From Christensenella sp. UBA2853 (GTDB taxonomy: Bacteria > Bacillota > Clostridia > Christensenellales > Aristaeellaceae), in NCBI GenBank assembly GCA_002350845.1, contig DEFL01000084.1, positions 1 to 22,539 on the forward strand: DNA of 22,539 bases, written 5' to 3'. The notes under the pieces are model-generated. The model was not told the DNA's origin. It was given only the letters and a program-made list of their open reading frames with translations, and did not search any database. A program made the position numbers and the translations under genes. How positions within the stretch are numbered: position 1 is the stretch's first letter; each line of letters opens with the position of its first letter. Of the stretch, positions 1-8,042 are shown one piece after another.

Positions 1-46
1 ATTATCACTTTTGGATGATATCAAATCAGAAAGTGATGATTTTGTT
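1..46 (+). terminator. possible terminator of a gene left of the window
   Basis: Bases 1-11 can pair with 30-40 (AAAGTGAT at 30-37 is the exact complement of 4-11, with one G-U outward of it), followed by a T-rich run TTTTGTTT. The loop is long (18 nt) and the stem starts at the window edge, so the true extent is unknown. It would separate an unseen upstream gene from the tRNA promoter. Confidence 0.35.
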
Positions 47-58
47 TCAAAAAAGTGC

Positions 59-87
59 TTGACAGAAATCGGGAACGGTGATATTAT
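59..87 (+). promoter_or_regulatory. sigma-A type promoter of the tRNA gene
   Basis: A perfect -35 box TTGACA (59-64) and a -10 box TATTAT (82-87) are separated by exactly 17 bases. The tRNA begins 34 bases after the -10 box, so this is the natural promoter for it. Confidence 0.8.
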
Positions 88-120
88 GCAGAAGCTGTCA
101 GGACGAAAGCCTGACAGGAC

Positions 121-194
121 GGGCCCGTAGCTCAGCTGGATAGAGTGTTTGACTACGAATCAAAAGGTCGTGAGTTCGAATCTCGCCGGGCTCA
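121..194 (+). tRNA. tRNA-Arg (anticodon ACG)
   Basis: A complete cloverleaf can be folded by eye. The acceptor stem is GGGCCCG (121-127) with CGGGCTC (187-193, one G-U). The D arm has AGCTGGA, the anticodon stem is TTTGA/TCAAA with loop 153-159 and anticodon ACG at 155-157, and the T arm is GTGAG/CTCGC with loop TTCGAAT (175-181). The discriminator is A194. The CCA end is not encoded (ATTC follows), so it must be added by nucleotidyltransferase. ACG (A34 edited to inosine) reads CGU/CGC/CGA, the Arg codons favoured by the metabolic genes further right. Confidence 0.97.
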
Positions 195-197
195 TTC

Positions 198-227
198 AAA
201 GGAGACTTCGTAAGAGGTCTCCTTTTT
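198..227 (+). terminator. intrinsic terminator of the tRNA-Arg transcript
   Basis: GGAGAC (201-206) pairs with GTCTCC (217-222), extendable by AAA/TTT at the base, followed by TTTTT. It starts 4 bases after the tRNA, so the tRNA appears to be a single-gene transcript. Confidence 0.85.
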
Positions 228-765
228 CCTTATATTCCAAGGGTTTCAGGACGATGACAGTATGAAACATGAAATGTGATGATAACCAGATCCGACATCT
301 GCTGCACGTTATTTTACGTATTTCTACCCTGTTTTACGAGGCTAAAGGGTTATAACGGGGTTATAAATCTGACGGATCCTATTTATACAGGAGAGGACAT
401 ATTACTTGATAGTGTTGAGGACATAAGGGCTTTGAAATCCTCGTTCATATAAGCATGAAGTGATGAAAAATCCTTCTCTTTCCTTGCCTGGTCGTTTTTG
501 CATAAACGCGGAGAATCATCATTATATTGGCATGTCCCTCCCTGATTGAAGCACTTTATCATCAACACCGGCATTGCAGCATCTTGTACAGAAATCCACC
601 CGGAAATCATGACAGCGAATAATAATCTCGCGCCATGGCGGTAATTGCTTTCCTTCTGCCAACATTCATTTACAATCATAGAAAAGAGGATAAATGACAC
701 TGGTTTGGTCACCGATTATCACGGCGTTGCTTCTGCAGGAGTGAATCAATCGCGGAGGAGCTGCC
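228..765. other. intergenic stretch without a convincing gene
   Basis: About 540 bases, more A+T-rich than the coding regions. The only structure I see is two short direct repeats: TTTTACG at 312-318 and 332-338 (20 apart), and GGGTTATAA at 347-355 and 358-366 (11 apart, one helical turn). Repeats with that spacing can be protein-binding sites, but nothing links them to a gene. A 109-codon reverse-strand frame (383-712) starts with GTG and has no ribosome binding site, so I do not call it. I found no second copy of the tRNA 3' end that would mark an integrated element. Confidence 0.5.
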
Positions 766-794
766 TTGCTATCATCCGGGACGTGATTTATAAT
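766..794 (+). promoter_or_regulatory. promoter of the transglutaminase-like gene
   Basis: -35 TTGCTA (766-771) and perfect -10 TATAAT (789-794) with a 17-base spacer. Transcription would start near 801. This rules out the upstream in-frame ATG at 800 as a translation start and leaves a leader of about 75 bases before the start at 875. Confidence 0.75.
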
Positions 795-874
795 TTTGTA
801 TGGTAAAATGTAGCAAACATATTATGACAGGACGGCAGGGCATGTTTTTGCCGGATGAAAAGGGGAAGGCCTGT

Positions 875-2401
875 ATGAAACGGATCATGCTATGGGTTTT
901 CATTGCCGCGATGTGGCTGATTGGAATTCCGGTGTTCTCAGCGGAAGCGGCAGGAACCGGGTTCGGCGCGGGGCACCACACCGGCGGTGTGGTTGGGTTA
1001 ACCAGAACGGAAAAAGGAGGGCTGGTTCAGCGGGGTATCGTGGTGGATGGCCCCATACAGACACAAACCGCTGTACCCTGCACCTGGATTCTGTCCGGGG
1101 ATACAGAGGGAAAGGCCTTTGTTTATTCCGTCGCTGTGGATGACAACTCACACTGGGACGGCCTTCTGGATACCCAGTATGTGAGCGAAGTGACCACGGA
1201 AACCTCTTTCACCTATACGTTCTATCAGGCTGAAGACTGGAAACTGTTTGTTTATGCTGTGGATCTTAATGATGCTCCTGAGGACCCGGGCCAGCTTATG
1301 AAGGACCAAAACCCTGTTGTTACACTCTGGTTTGAGGTGACGGATGGAGGAGAAAATCAGGTAACCAGGGCAGTCCGGCAGGCCGCGAATGCGTGCAGGG
1401 CGGACAATGATTTTGAAACGGTGGAAAACATTCATGATTGGCTGATGGATCATTGTGTATACGACGATGCGATGCGCCATTACACAGCATCGTCTCTTTT
1501 CCTGGACGGAATTGGCGTGTGCAACAGTTATGCCAGGGCCTTCTGTATGATCTGTGAGGAGCTGAATATCCCCTGCAGACGGGTCGTTGGTCTGATCGGT
1601 GAAAACAACAGGCATGCCTGGAACGCGGCCAGGGTTGGGGGAAAATGGGCACTGTATGATGCAACCTGGGATGATGACGGATATAACGATTTTACACGAC
1701 ATGTTTACTGCGGCCTGACGGATGCGGACATGAACATGACACGGATTCCAATGCTGTATATCGGCGGAGACACCGTTGTCTGCGATGATCTCAGCTGTCA
1801 TTACTATCTGCACTCAGGCCGATGGCGCAGTCTCGCTTTCCCCCTGCTGGCGGCTGTTCAGGAAAATATCGATCTGAATCTGGCAGATTTTCGTCTTGAC
1901 GGAGGGCAGTATAATCCACCCTATGAAGCTTCGACCTATCCGGATGACCCCTATTACTGGGGGAGAATCCTGGAATGCGGGCTGAATCAATGCGGAGTGT
2001 GGACGCGCAGCAATGGGAGAACGTATAACGCACAGTTTTCTTATGACAGTTCACAGAATTATGAGCCCTGGATCCGATGCTGTCTGGAAAGCCATGGGAC
2101 ACTGGTACTGCCAGAGGGGACCAGGGAAGTTCGAGCTGAAGCTCTGGAAGGCACTGCAGCCAACCGGGCAGTGCTTCCTGCAAGCTGTGAGAGCATAGAG
2201 AGCGGCGCGTTTGCGGGAATGGATCTGTGGAGCATCGAGATTCCGGCGCAAAGCACAGACATTGATCCGAACGCCTTCGGCAACGCGCCAAATCTGACGG
2301 TCATCACGGTTCCAGGATCCGATGCGGCCCGGTTTGCGGAAGAAAAGGGATATACGCTGGAGTATCTTTCGTCCCCAATCCTGCAGCCCGACCTGAATTG
2401 A
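875..2401 (+). CDS. secreted transglutaminase-core protein with BspA-type LRR tail
   Basis: 508 residues from ATG 875, preceded by AGGGGAAGG five bases upstream. In-frame ATGs at 800, 824 and 842 lie at or just after the predicted transcript start and would add a non-signal-like leader, so 875 is preferred. Residues 1-26 form a signal peptide (MKRIMLW, hydrophobic core, SAEA). A transglutaminase/protease-like core lies at about 165-290 with the triad visible: Cys216 in GIGVCNSYA, His247 in NRHAWNAA, Asp262 in YDATWDD. Residues about 405-500 hold two degenerate leucine-rich repeats of the BspA (LRR_5) kind, ending in a typical cap around ARFAEEKGYTLEYL. By family it is an exported cysteine protease, peptidase-like or crosslinking enzyme, and the LRR part may bind a surface partner. 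Substrate unknown. It is monocistronic, with a promoter upstream and a terminator downstream. Confidence 0.85.
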   Translation: MKRIMLWVFIAAMWLIGIPVFSAEAAGTGFGAGHHTGGVVGLTRTEKGGLVQRGIVVDGPIQTQTAVPCTWILSGDTEGKAFVYSVAVDDNSHWDGLLDTQYVSEVTTETSFTYTFYQAEDWKLFVYAVDLNDAPEDPGQLMKDQNPVVTLWFEVTDGGENQVTRAVRQAANACRADNDFETVENIHDWLMDHCVYDDAMRHYTASSLFLDGIGVCNSYARAFCMICEELNIPCRRVVGLIGENNRHAWNAARVGGKWALYDATWDDDGYNDFTRHVYCGLTDADMNMTRIPMLYIGGDTVVCDDLSCHYYLHSGRWRSLAFPLLAAVQENIDLNLADFRLDGGQYNPPYEASTYPDDPYYWGRILECGLNQCGVWTRSNGRTYNAQFSYDSSQNYEPWIRCCLESHGTLVLPEGTREVRAEALEGTAANRAVLPASCESIESGAFAGMDLWSIEIPAQSTDIDPNAFGNAPNLTVITVPGSDAARFAEEKGYTLEYLSSPILQPDLN

Positions 2402-2520
2402 ATGGACAGGTACCTGCAGGAAGGCAACATGAGAAGCGCCACATTGTTTCGAAACAGCACTGATACGCTATGAATCAGTTGTATCCAGTTGCTTAGTGAA
2501 TCGTGGTTGATTGCATTTGT

Positions 2521-2556
2521 AAGATGTCAGGTCTGCAATCCTGGCATCTTTTTTTT
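2521..2556 (+). terminator. intrinsic terminator after the transglutaminase-like gene
   Basis: An 11-bp stem (2521-2531 with 2540-2550, one G-U) and an 8-base loop are followed by a run of eight T (2549-2556). It lies 120 bases past the stop codon. The rest of the 430-base gap to the next gene holds only that gene's probable promoter. Confidence 0.85.
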
Positions 2557-2706
2557 CAAAGCACTCTGAAAAAAACAATCATCCGTGTCTCTGCTTCACC
2601 GGTAAAAAATGAATGTGTTGAATATAGAGTTTGTCACTTTGATGTTTCAGTACTGCGCCAGAAATCACATTTTGAAAAAATATCCCACTTTAGCACCAAT
2701 ATGCGC

Positions 2707-2712
2707 TATAAT
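2707..2712 (+). promoter_or_regulatory. probable -10 box of the serine hydrolase gene
   Basis: Perfect TATAAT lies about 120 bases before the start codon in an A+T-rich stretch. The -35 position (around 2684-2689, CCCACT) is a poor match, so the promoter may need an activator or be weak. There is no TG extension. Confidence 0.45.
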
Positions 2713-2831
2713 ACATTCAGATAATGAATCTCGGGGAAAGGAACACGGCTGTCTCTTCGTCTTACCGGATGATTCCTGCGTCGGGAATGTCTGCTCTCAT
2801 ATACTGAAAACTGTGTAGGATGGTGAATCTG

Positions 2832-4496
2832 ATGATGAAACGCATATTGGCTGTTCTTATGGTTCTGGCAGTTCTGATCGTTGCTCTGCCTGTGCAGGCG
2901 GCGGATACCCTGCGCAGAGGATCGCAGGGCAGCGAAGTGATCGAGCTGCAGACTGCGCTCAAAACCCTGGGGTATTATACCGGGGACGTGGACGGGGTTT
3001 ACGGTAAAAGCACTGAGGAGGCTGTCAAAGCTTTCCAGCGTGATGCCAGCATCAAGGTGGACGGTGTCGCCGGCGACATGACACTGAGCAGACTCTATGA
3101 AGACAATGCTGCCAAAAGCGGAACGTCGATTGTCCCGATGATCATTGAAGAAGGAATGCAGGTGTTGGAGCCTGTGCCTTCTGCACAGCCTGCTGCGGCG
3201 GAGGCAGCTTCTCTGGCATCCTACAAAAAGCTCACCTCCGGCGATAGCGGGGAAGGGGTCACGATGCTGCAGAACGTCCTCAAAGAACTGGGTTTCTATA
3301 CCCGGACTGTGGACGGAGTATACGGCCCCAGTACCGTGGCTGCTGTGAAGGCTTTCCAGAAAGCGAACGATCTGACCGTTGACGGCATTGCGGGATGGCG
3401 GACTCTGGAAGCGCTCGACGCTGCCAGGATTCCCGGTCTGTCCGCCGATGTTGTCAGTTTTCTGGAGAAAATGGCTGAAGAGAGCGGCGCGGTCAACGGC
3501 ACCCTGGTTCTGACGAAAAACGGTGTGCCCTTTGTGACATGGTCCTTTGGCGACACGGATGAAAATACGTGCTACCGCATCGCGTCCATTACCAAATGGG
3601 TGACCGCAATCGGCCTGATGACTCTGTATGATCAGGGAAGGCTTGATCTGGACAAAGATATCAGCGAGTATCTGCCCTTCAAGGTCAGAAATCCTGGCTG
3701 GCCGAACACACCCATCACTGCACGTATGCTGCTGAGCCACACTTCTTCGCTTTCCCCTGACGCGACCAATTATCATCCGAAATGGGCCCGCATTGGAAAG
3801 AACGGGTATGACCCCATCTTTAAAGAAGCGGTCGAGCCCGGGACGAAATATGCCTATGCTGATTATAACGGCGCGTTGTTCGGCTGCCTGATTGAGGCAA
3901 TCACCGGTGAAAGCGTTCAGAATTATCTGGACCGTATGGTCTTCAAGCCTCTGAACCTGACGGCAGCCTACACCCCCAAACTGCTGCCCGACGGTACGGC
4001 AACAAAAGACCTTCTGAACGCAAAGGGCAAGGCGGCTATTACCGTAAAGCAGGACCGCAACCGCAAGTTCAACAACCGGGCGGATCCTGAGGGCAACAAC
4101 GGTTATACCGTCGGAAAACTCTACATTAACGCTGCCTCCCTGACCACCCTTGCACAGATGATGCTCAACGGAGGCATCCTGAACGGCACCCGCATTCTGA
4201 AGGAAGATACGGTGGCCCTGATGGAAGCAGACCAGCCCGGGCTGGCGGAGAGCCGTTACGGCCTCAGTACAGTACGGCTTCCCATGTTTGCGCGCGGTAC
4301 CTGGTATGGACACCAGGGCCGCTACAGCGGTCTCTCCTCCAATATCTACTACCAGCGCGAGACCGGCATCACGCTCGCACTGATCATGAACGGTTATGAG
4401 CAGAAGCTGGAAGACAATGTTGTTCTCCCTGCCGTCACGCTGCTCCGGAATATGGAGTGGCTTGAAAAAACCGTCCTGCCTGCGAATCCTTCATAA
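2832..4496 (+). CDS. secreted protein: two PG-binding repeats plus serine beta-lactamase-like domain
   Basis: 554 residues from ATG 2832. The ORF opens at ATG 2820, but the only Shine-Dalgarno-like stretch (AGGATGG, 2817-2823) overlaps that codon and sits 8 bases before 2832, so 2832 is preferred and 2835 is possible. A signal peptide ends near LPVQA-AD. Two PG_binding_1 repeats lie at about 27-88 and 132-195, both with the K(A)FQ and VDG(V/I)AG hallmarks. A class C beta-lactamase/D-Ala-D-Ala carboxypeptidase-like domain fills about 205-540: nucleophile motif Ser252-Ile-Thr-Lys255, second motif Tyr342-Ala-Asp344 where YxN is usual, third motif His494-Gln-Gly496 (common in esterase/peptidase members). 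By family it is an exported serine hydrolase held on peptidoglycan that acts on D-Ala peptides, beta-lactams or esters. True antibiotic resistance is unlikely from sequence alone. It has its own terminator and no operon partner. Confidence 0.88.
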   Translation: MMKRILAVLMVLAVLIVALPVQAADTLRRGSQGSEVIELQTALKTLGYYTGDVDGVYGKSTEEAVKAFQRDASIKVDGVAGDMTLSRLYEDNAAKSGTSIVPMIIEEGMQVLEPVPSAQPAAAEAASLASYKKLTSGDSGEGVTMLQNVLKELGFYTRTVDGVYGPSTVAAVKAFQKANDLTVDGIAGWRTLEALDAARIPGLSADVVSFLEKMAEESGAVNGTLVLTKNGVPFVTWSFGDTDENTCYRIASITKWVTAIGLMTLYDQGRLDLDKDISEYLPFKVRNPGWPNTPITARMLLSHTSSLSPDATNYHPKWARIGKNGYDPIFKEAVEPGTKYAYADYNGALFGCLIEAITGESVQNYLDRMVFKPLNLTAAYTPKLLPDGTATKDLLNAKGKAAITVKQDRNRKFNNRADPEGNNGYTVGKLYINAASLTTLAQMMLNGGILNGTRILKEDTVALMEADQPGLAESRYGLSTVRLPMFARGTWYGHQGRYSGLSSNIYYQRETGITLALIMNGYEQKLEDNVVLPAVTLLRNMEWLEKTVLPANPS

Positions 4497-4551
4497 TCCT
4501 GCAGAGAAAACGTGAAGCGGGATTTTCAGGGCTTCACAGAAAAAGAGTGGA

Positions 4552-4597
4552 AAAAAACGAGCAGCACATCACCAGTCTGATGGGCTGCTCGTTTTTT
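4552..4597 (+). terminator. intrinsic terminator after the serine hydrolase gene
   Basis: CGAGCAGC (4558-4565) pairs with GCTGCTCG (4584-4591), with an inner CATCA/TGATG extension, an A run before it and TTTTTT after it. A second hairpin without a T run (GTGAAGC 4512-4518 with GCTTCAC 4531-4537) precedes it. The remainder of the gap (4598-4735) shows nothing recognisable. Confidence 0.9.
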
Positions 4598-4735
4598 GTC
4601 CGGTCATATGATTGAAGGGGGGGTTGCTCTTTTTCCATTGAGAAACCGGTTCGTCACTTTATCGCGAAGGGGTTGACGCCATTGGCAGCTCAGGGGCTGC
4701 TTCCGCGCATTTCGGCACAGGGGATCCGGCATAGG

Positions 4736-4777
4736 AAAAACCTGCCTTTCCCGGGTTTTCCCGGGAAAGGCAGGTTT
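4736..4777 (-). terminator. strong terminator of the leftward operon
   Basis: A perfect inverted repeat: 4738-4755 pairs with 4760-4777 (18 bp) around a TTTT loop. On the minus strand the stem runs into TTTTT, so it ends leftward transcription just past the stop at 4806. On the plus strand only TTT follows, so it may also catch rightward read-through between these convergent genes. Confidence 0.88.
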
Positions 4778-4805
4778 CTGCACTTCGATTGAAAAGATCT
4801 GAGGC

Positions 4806-5486
4806 TTATTCAGCTTTTACGAAGATGTAAGCAAATGCAACGTCGCCGTCTTTCTTGACCATGTTGTCGTCGCTGTAGCAGACGATCAGCTGGCCGGCTT
4901 CGTTGATGCCCATGTACTTCATGTTTTCATCGGAAATGGCTTCATTCTCCACGCCGGTGATCTTGCCGAAATACAGGCTCTTGTCATCTGCGCCGACTTT
5001 GCTCAGCTTGCCAACGCCCTTGTTGACATAGGTGCCGCCCTCGGTCCAGCCGGCCCATTCTTCGTCCTTGGTCCAATCCCAGCCGTCCCACGGAAGTTTG
5101 AGGGTTGCTTCTTCATCGGTGATGGAGGCGTCGAAGGTCAGCTTGGCTTCGATGTCATGCACATGGGAGTGAATATAGGCAGCCTGATCAACCATGACAC
5201 CGGCATCGGAACCGGTGGCACTGCCGTCCAGAACAGCCACTACGGACATGGTAAGAGCCTTTTCAGGGACAGCGAGGAGGCCTGTGGTCGTAATGTCGTT
5301 TTCCTCAGCGAAATCTTCGCCGATGTAAGCAGCAGCCAGGACCCATTCGCCTTCCCAGTCGGTGATGGGGGCTTTACGGTTGAAGCTCATCACTTCTTCG
5401 GGATCAGCCTCAAGGAGGTTCTCAGCGAACGCTGTGCAGGAGAGCAGCATCATTGCTGCGAGGACAAGAGACAGAATCTTCTTCAT
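4806..5486 (-). CDS. small secreted protein of unknown function (beta-rich, lipocalin-like look)
   Basis: 226 residues. Start at 5486 is supported by AAAGGAAG eight bases upstream. The signal peptide MKKILSLVLAAMMLLSC...AFA-EN could be cut by signal peptidase I after Ala21. Cys17 in LLSC is a weak lipobox, so a lipoprotein is possible. The mature part is acidic and alternates hydrophobic/polar residues with several Trp (DWEGEWVLAAAYIGEDF; LPWDGWDWTKDEEW), as in small beta-barrel carriers. No catalytic motif is recognised. It follows the SDR gene by 81 bases with no terminator between and shares the final operon terminator, so it may be co-transcribed, although the A+T-rich gap could hold its own promoter. 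An extracellular binding or sensing role is only a guess. Confidence 0.75.
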   Translation of the reverse strand: MKKILSLVLAAMMLLSCTAFAENLLEADPEEVMSFNRKAPITDWEGEWVLAAAYIGEDFAEENDITTTGLLAVPEKALTMSVVAVLDGSATGSDAGVMVDQAAYIHSHVHDIEAKLTFDASITDEEATLKLPWDGWDWTKDEEWAGWTEGGTYVNKGVGKLSKVGADDKSLYFGKITGVENEAISDENMKYMGINEAGQLIVCYSDDNMVKKDGDVAFAYIFVKAE

Positions 5487-5567
5487 AATAACGACTTCCT
5501 TTCTTTGATGTTCTTATAATTAATATTATCATAAGCAAAACAGATGTGAAAGATTGATCCGGTTTTT

Positions 5568-6410
5568 TTACACACCGGAATAGGCAGCAAAGCCGCAGTC
5601 GATCGGCAGAACAACGCCGGTGATGGCGGAAGCGGCTTTGTCATCCGTCAGGAAGAACACGCCGCCGAGCAGTTCTTCGCTGTTCACAAAGCGGCCCATG
5701 GGGGTGCCGTTCAGGATCTTTTCGGAGCGGGCGGTGGGGGTGCCGTCCGGGTTAAAGAGCAGAGCACGGTTCTGGTTGGATACCAGGAAGCCGGGAGCGA
5801 TGGCGTTGGCCCGGATTCCACTGCCGGCGAAGTGCGTGGCCAGCCACTGTGTGAAGTTGCTGACAGCAGCCTTGGCACCGGAGTAGGCGGGAATCTTGGT
5901 CAGCGGGATATACGCGTTCATGGAAGAGATGTTCAGGATGCAGCCGTGCTTCCGGGCGACCATGTCCTTGGCAAAGGTCTGGGTGGGAAGCAGCGTGCCC
6001 TGGAAGTTGAGCTTGAAAACGAAGTCAACACCGGAAGCTTCCAGGTCAAAGAAGGTTTTCTGGCCTTCCTGAGCCTCATGCTGATACTCGTTGTCGGTCG
6101 TGGCACGGGGGTTGTTTCCGCCGGCACCGTTGATCAGGATGTCGCAGGGACCCAGATCCTTGAGCACCTGCTGGTGCACATCTTCGAGCGCTTCCGGATC
6201 AAGGACATTGGCCTTGTAGCCTTCGCAGATATAACCCTGAGCCTTCATCTCGTCAGCCAGCTGTTTGACTTTGTCTTCGTTGAGGTCCAGAGCAGCCACT
6301 TTTGCGCCGGCCTGAGCATAAGCCCTTGCCATGTCGCCGCACAGAACGCCGCCTGCACCAGTCACAACAACCACTTTGCCGGTAAAGTCCACATTCAGAG
6401 GAAGATTCAT
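5568..6410 (-). CDS. uxuB: SDR-family D-mannonate oxidoreductase (fructuronate reductase)
   Basis: 280 residues. The frame opens at TTG 6428 and has ATGs at 6416 and 6410. The ribosome binding site AAAGGAG (6419-6425) lies 2 bases from the first ATG but 8 from the second, so 6410 is chosen. Short-chain dehydrogenase features are clear: a nucleotide-binding VTGAGGVLCG at 16-25, INGAGGNNP at 93-101, catalytic Ser163, Tyr176 and Lys180 (YSGAK), and a C-terminal GVVLPIDCGF. The VTGxGGVL...INGAGGNNP pattern belongs to the SDR subgroup that in Bacillota (e.g. Bacillus UxuB/YjmF) interconverts D-fructuronate and D-mannonate, a different fold from E. coli UxuB. Being in one operon with uxuA supports this. 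Other sugar-acid ketoreductases cannot be excluded. Expected to be cytoplasmic and NAD(P)H dependent. Confidence 0.82.
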   Translation of the reverse strand: MNLPLNVDFTGKVVVVTGAGGVLCGDMARAYAQAGAKVAALDLNEDKVKQLADEMKAQGYICEGYKANVLDPEALEDVHQQVLKDLGPCDILINGAGGNNPRATTDNEYQHEAQEGQKTFFDLEASGVDFVFKLNFQGTLLPTQTFAKDMVARKHGCILNISSMNAYIPLTKIPAYSGAKAAVSNFTQWLATHFAGSGIRANAIAPGFLVSNQNRALLFNPDGTPTARSEKILNGTPMGRFVNSEELLGGVFFLTDDKAASAITGVVLPIDCGFAAYSGV

Positions 6411-6418
6411 TTTCATTG

Positions 6419-6425
6419 CTCCTTT
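6419..6425 (-). promoter_or_regulatory. ribosome binding site that fixes the uxuB start
   Basis: AAAGGAG on the minus strand. Spacing of 8 bases to ATG 6410 is ideal, while 2 bases to ATG 6416 and overlap with TTG 6428 are not. Confidence 0.75.
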
Positions 6426-6441
6426 CAAGGTCGATTCATGA

Positions 6442-8019
6442 TTATTCTTTGCTGGGCCACTTTTCCATGGCCTCTTCGACGGTCATGCCTTCAGCAATTC
6501 CCTGCTTGCGGGCACTGTTGACTTTCTGAATTTCCTTCATCTTGTCGCCTGTGAGGCTGTAGCCGTGCATGGCCCAGAGCGTTGCCAGCCAGGCAATCAT
6601 CGGGATGACACAGAACATGACGATCACAGCGATCTTAATGCCTGGGGAGAAAGGCGTGGCGTCGGTGGGAAGGTCGGAGAGACCTGCGAAAGCCATGAAC
6701 AGGAATGCCACCAGCGTCGGGGCCAGGGAGGAAACCAGCTTGTCGACCAGGGAGAACAGCGTGCCCATAATGCCGGGAATGTACTTGCCGCTGCGGTAGG
6801 TCTCATAGTCCGAGCAGTCGGCGACCATGGGAATGGGCATGTCTGCAGTCGCATAATATGCACCATAGCCGATGCCGAAGAAGAGGATGAACAGGATAGT
6901 GTACAGGTTGATGGAACCGCCGCCGTTGAAGGGGAAGGACAGGACGGTTGCAGGATTCTGCTGGTTGGAGATCAGCAGAAGGGCCAGCACACCGACATAG
7001 CTGATGAGCGCGACCGAGACGTACCGGGTGAGGGAAGCCTTCTGGCCTTTCTTCTGGCTGGTCCGTACGGAAAGCAGGAAGAAGGGGACGGCAAAGACAT
7101 AACCCAGGATCATCAGCGGCAGATACAGGCTGTCATAATTGCCCATCATGATGCCGTAGAGAGCGAGGAGAACGGTGGTGTTGGTTGCGATGGCGAGGGC
7201 CAGCTTGCAGCCGGCACCGGCGACCATCAGGCGCTGCATCGGTTTGTTGTTCTTGATGATTTCAGCATATTCGGAGAGCTTCACCTTTTCCTGTGCGCCG
7301 CCGCCCAGTCCATAGAACTCGGGGCGGTCTTTTTCGGCGATGCCGATGATCGCGAGGATCGTGAGCAGCACGGAAAGCGCGATGCCGATGGGGGTGATGA
7401 TCCGGTAGAGTTCAGGACGTGCGTAACCGGACACGATGACCTTGCCCGCTTCGTCCAGCACATTGTAATTGTTCTTGATCATGGGGATCAGGAACTGCAT
7501 GACGCCCATGCCCAGCATGGAACCAATGGTATTGAAGATGGTGAACAGGGGGCGCTGATTGGGATCATTGGTCAGGACCGTTGTGCCCGCGCGGGTGCAG
7601 GAGGTCTGGAAGGTGTAACCGATGACCCAGACTGCGTAGATCAGCACGAACCCTGCATACCTTGCCCACATCATGGTCTCAGGAATGAGCGGGAGCAGGA
7701 CGTACAGGCAGATGACGCTGACGGCCATGATGGCACTGCCGATGATCATGAAAGGACGGAACTTACCGATCTTGGTGCTGGTGCGGTCCATCAGGGCGCC
7801 GATGATGGGATCGGTGATGGCGTCGAACACACGCATCACGGTCACCATCAGGGAGGCGAAGATGCCCAGCTGCAGGACGCTTGAACCAAACTGGGCGACA
7901 TAGGACAGAATCAGAACAAAGTATACGTTGGTCGCACCGTTGTTCAGCGGAAACAGCGCCAGCTGATACATTTTTGCACGGTTGACCCCTGCCGGGGTCG
8001 CATTGGTTGTATTGGACAT
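6442..8019 (-). CDS. GPH-family sugar (glucuronide-type) : cation symporter
   Basis: 525 residues, about 12 hydrophobic segments, close to the usual 450-500 of the family plus a charged C-tail ending EEAMEKWPSKE. The glycoside-pentoside-hexuronide signature is visible early: DAITDP at 66-71 (the two Asp match the cation-site Asp pair of MelB), then GALMDRT and KIGKFRPFMIIG at about 74-94. A ribosome binding site AAGGGGG lies 7 bases before ATG 8019. It sits 23 bases after the GH2 gene and 31 before uxuB, so it is clearly in the same operon. Neighbours point to uptake of a beta-glucuronide or another uronic-acid oligosaccharide with Na+ or H+, parallel to E. coli UidB. Substrate is inferred from context, since GPH sequence alone does not define it. 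Confidence 0.88.
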   Translation of the reverse strand: MSNTTNATPAGVNRAKMYQLALFPLNNGATNVYFVLILSYVAQFGSSVLQLGIFASLMVTVMRVFDAITDPIIGALMDRTSTKIGKFRPFMIIGSAIMAVSVICLYVLLPLIPETMMWARYAGFVLIYAVWVIGYTFQTSCTRAGTTVLTNDPNQRPLFTIFNTIGSMLGMGVMQFLIPMIKNNYNVLDEAGKVIVSGYARPELYRIITPIGIALSVLLTILAIIGIAEKDRPEFYGLGGGAQEKVKLSEYAEIIKNNKPMQRLMVAGAGCKLALAIATNTTVLLALYGIMMGNYDSLYLPLMILGYVFAVPFFLLSVRTSQKKGQKASLTRYVSVALISYVGVLALLLISNQQNPATVLSFPFNGGGSINLYTILFILFFGIGYGAYYATADMPIPMVADCSDYETYRSGKYIPGIMGTLFSLVDKLVSSLAPTLVAFLFMAFAGLSDLPTDATPFSPGIKIAVIVMFCVIPMIAWLATLWAMHGYSLTGDKMKEIQKVNSARKQGIAEGMTVEEAMEKWPSKE

Positions 8020-8042
8020 GGGAAATCCCCCTTATTGCTGAG

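Noticed and set aside
121..400. tRNA-Arg as an integration site of a genomic island
   Set aside because: No integrase gene and no second copy of the tRNA 3' end are visible in the window.
383..712. 109-codon reverse-strand frame in the gap after the tRNA
   Set aside because: Starts with GTG, has no ribosome binding site or promoter, and its Cys/Met/Ser-rich product resembles no protein I know.
800..874. Upstream ATG start for the transglutaminase-like protein
   Set aside because: It coincides with the predicted transcription start and has no ribosome binding site. The signal peptide begins at 875.
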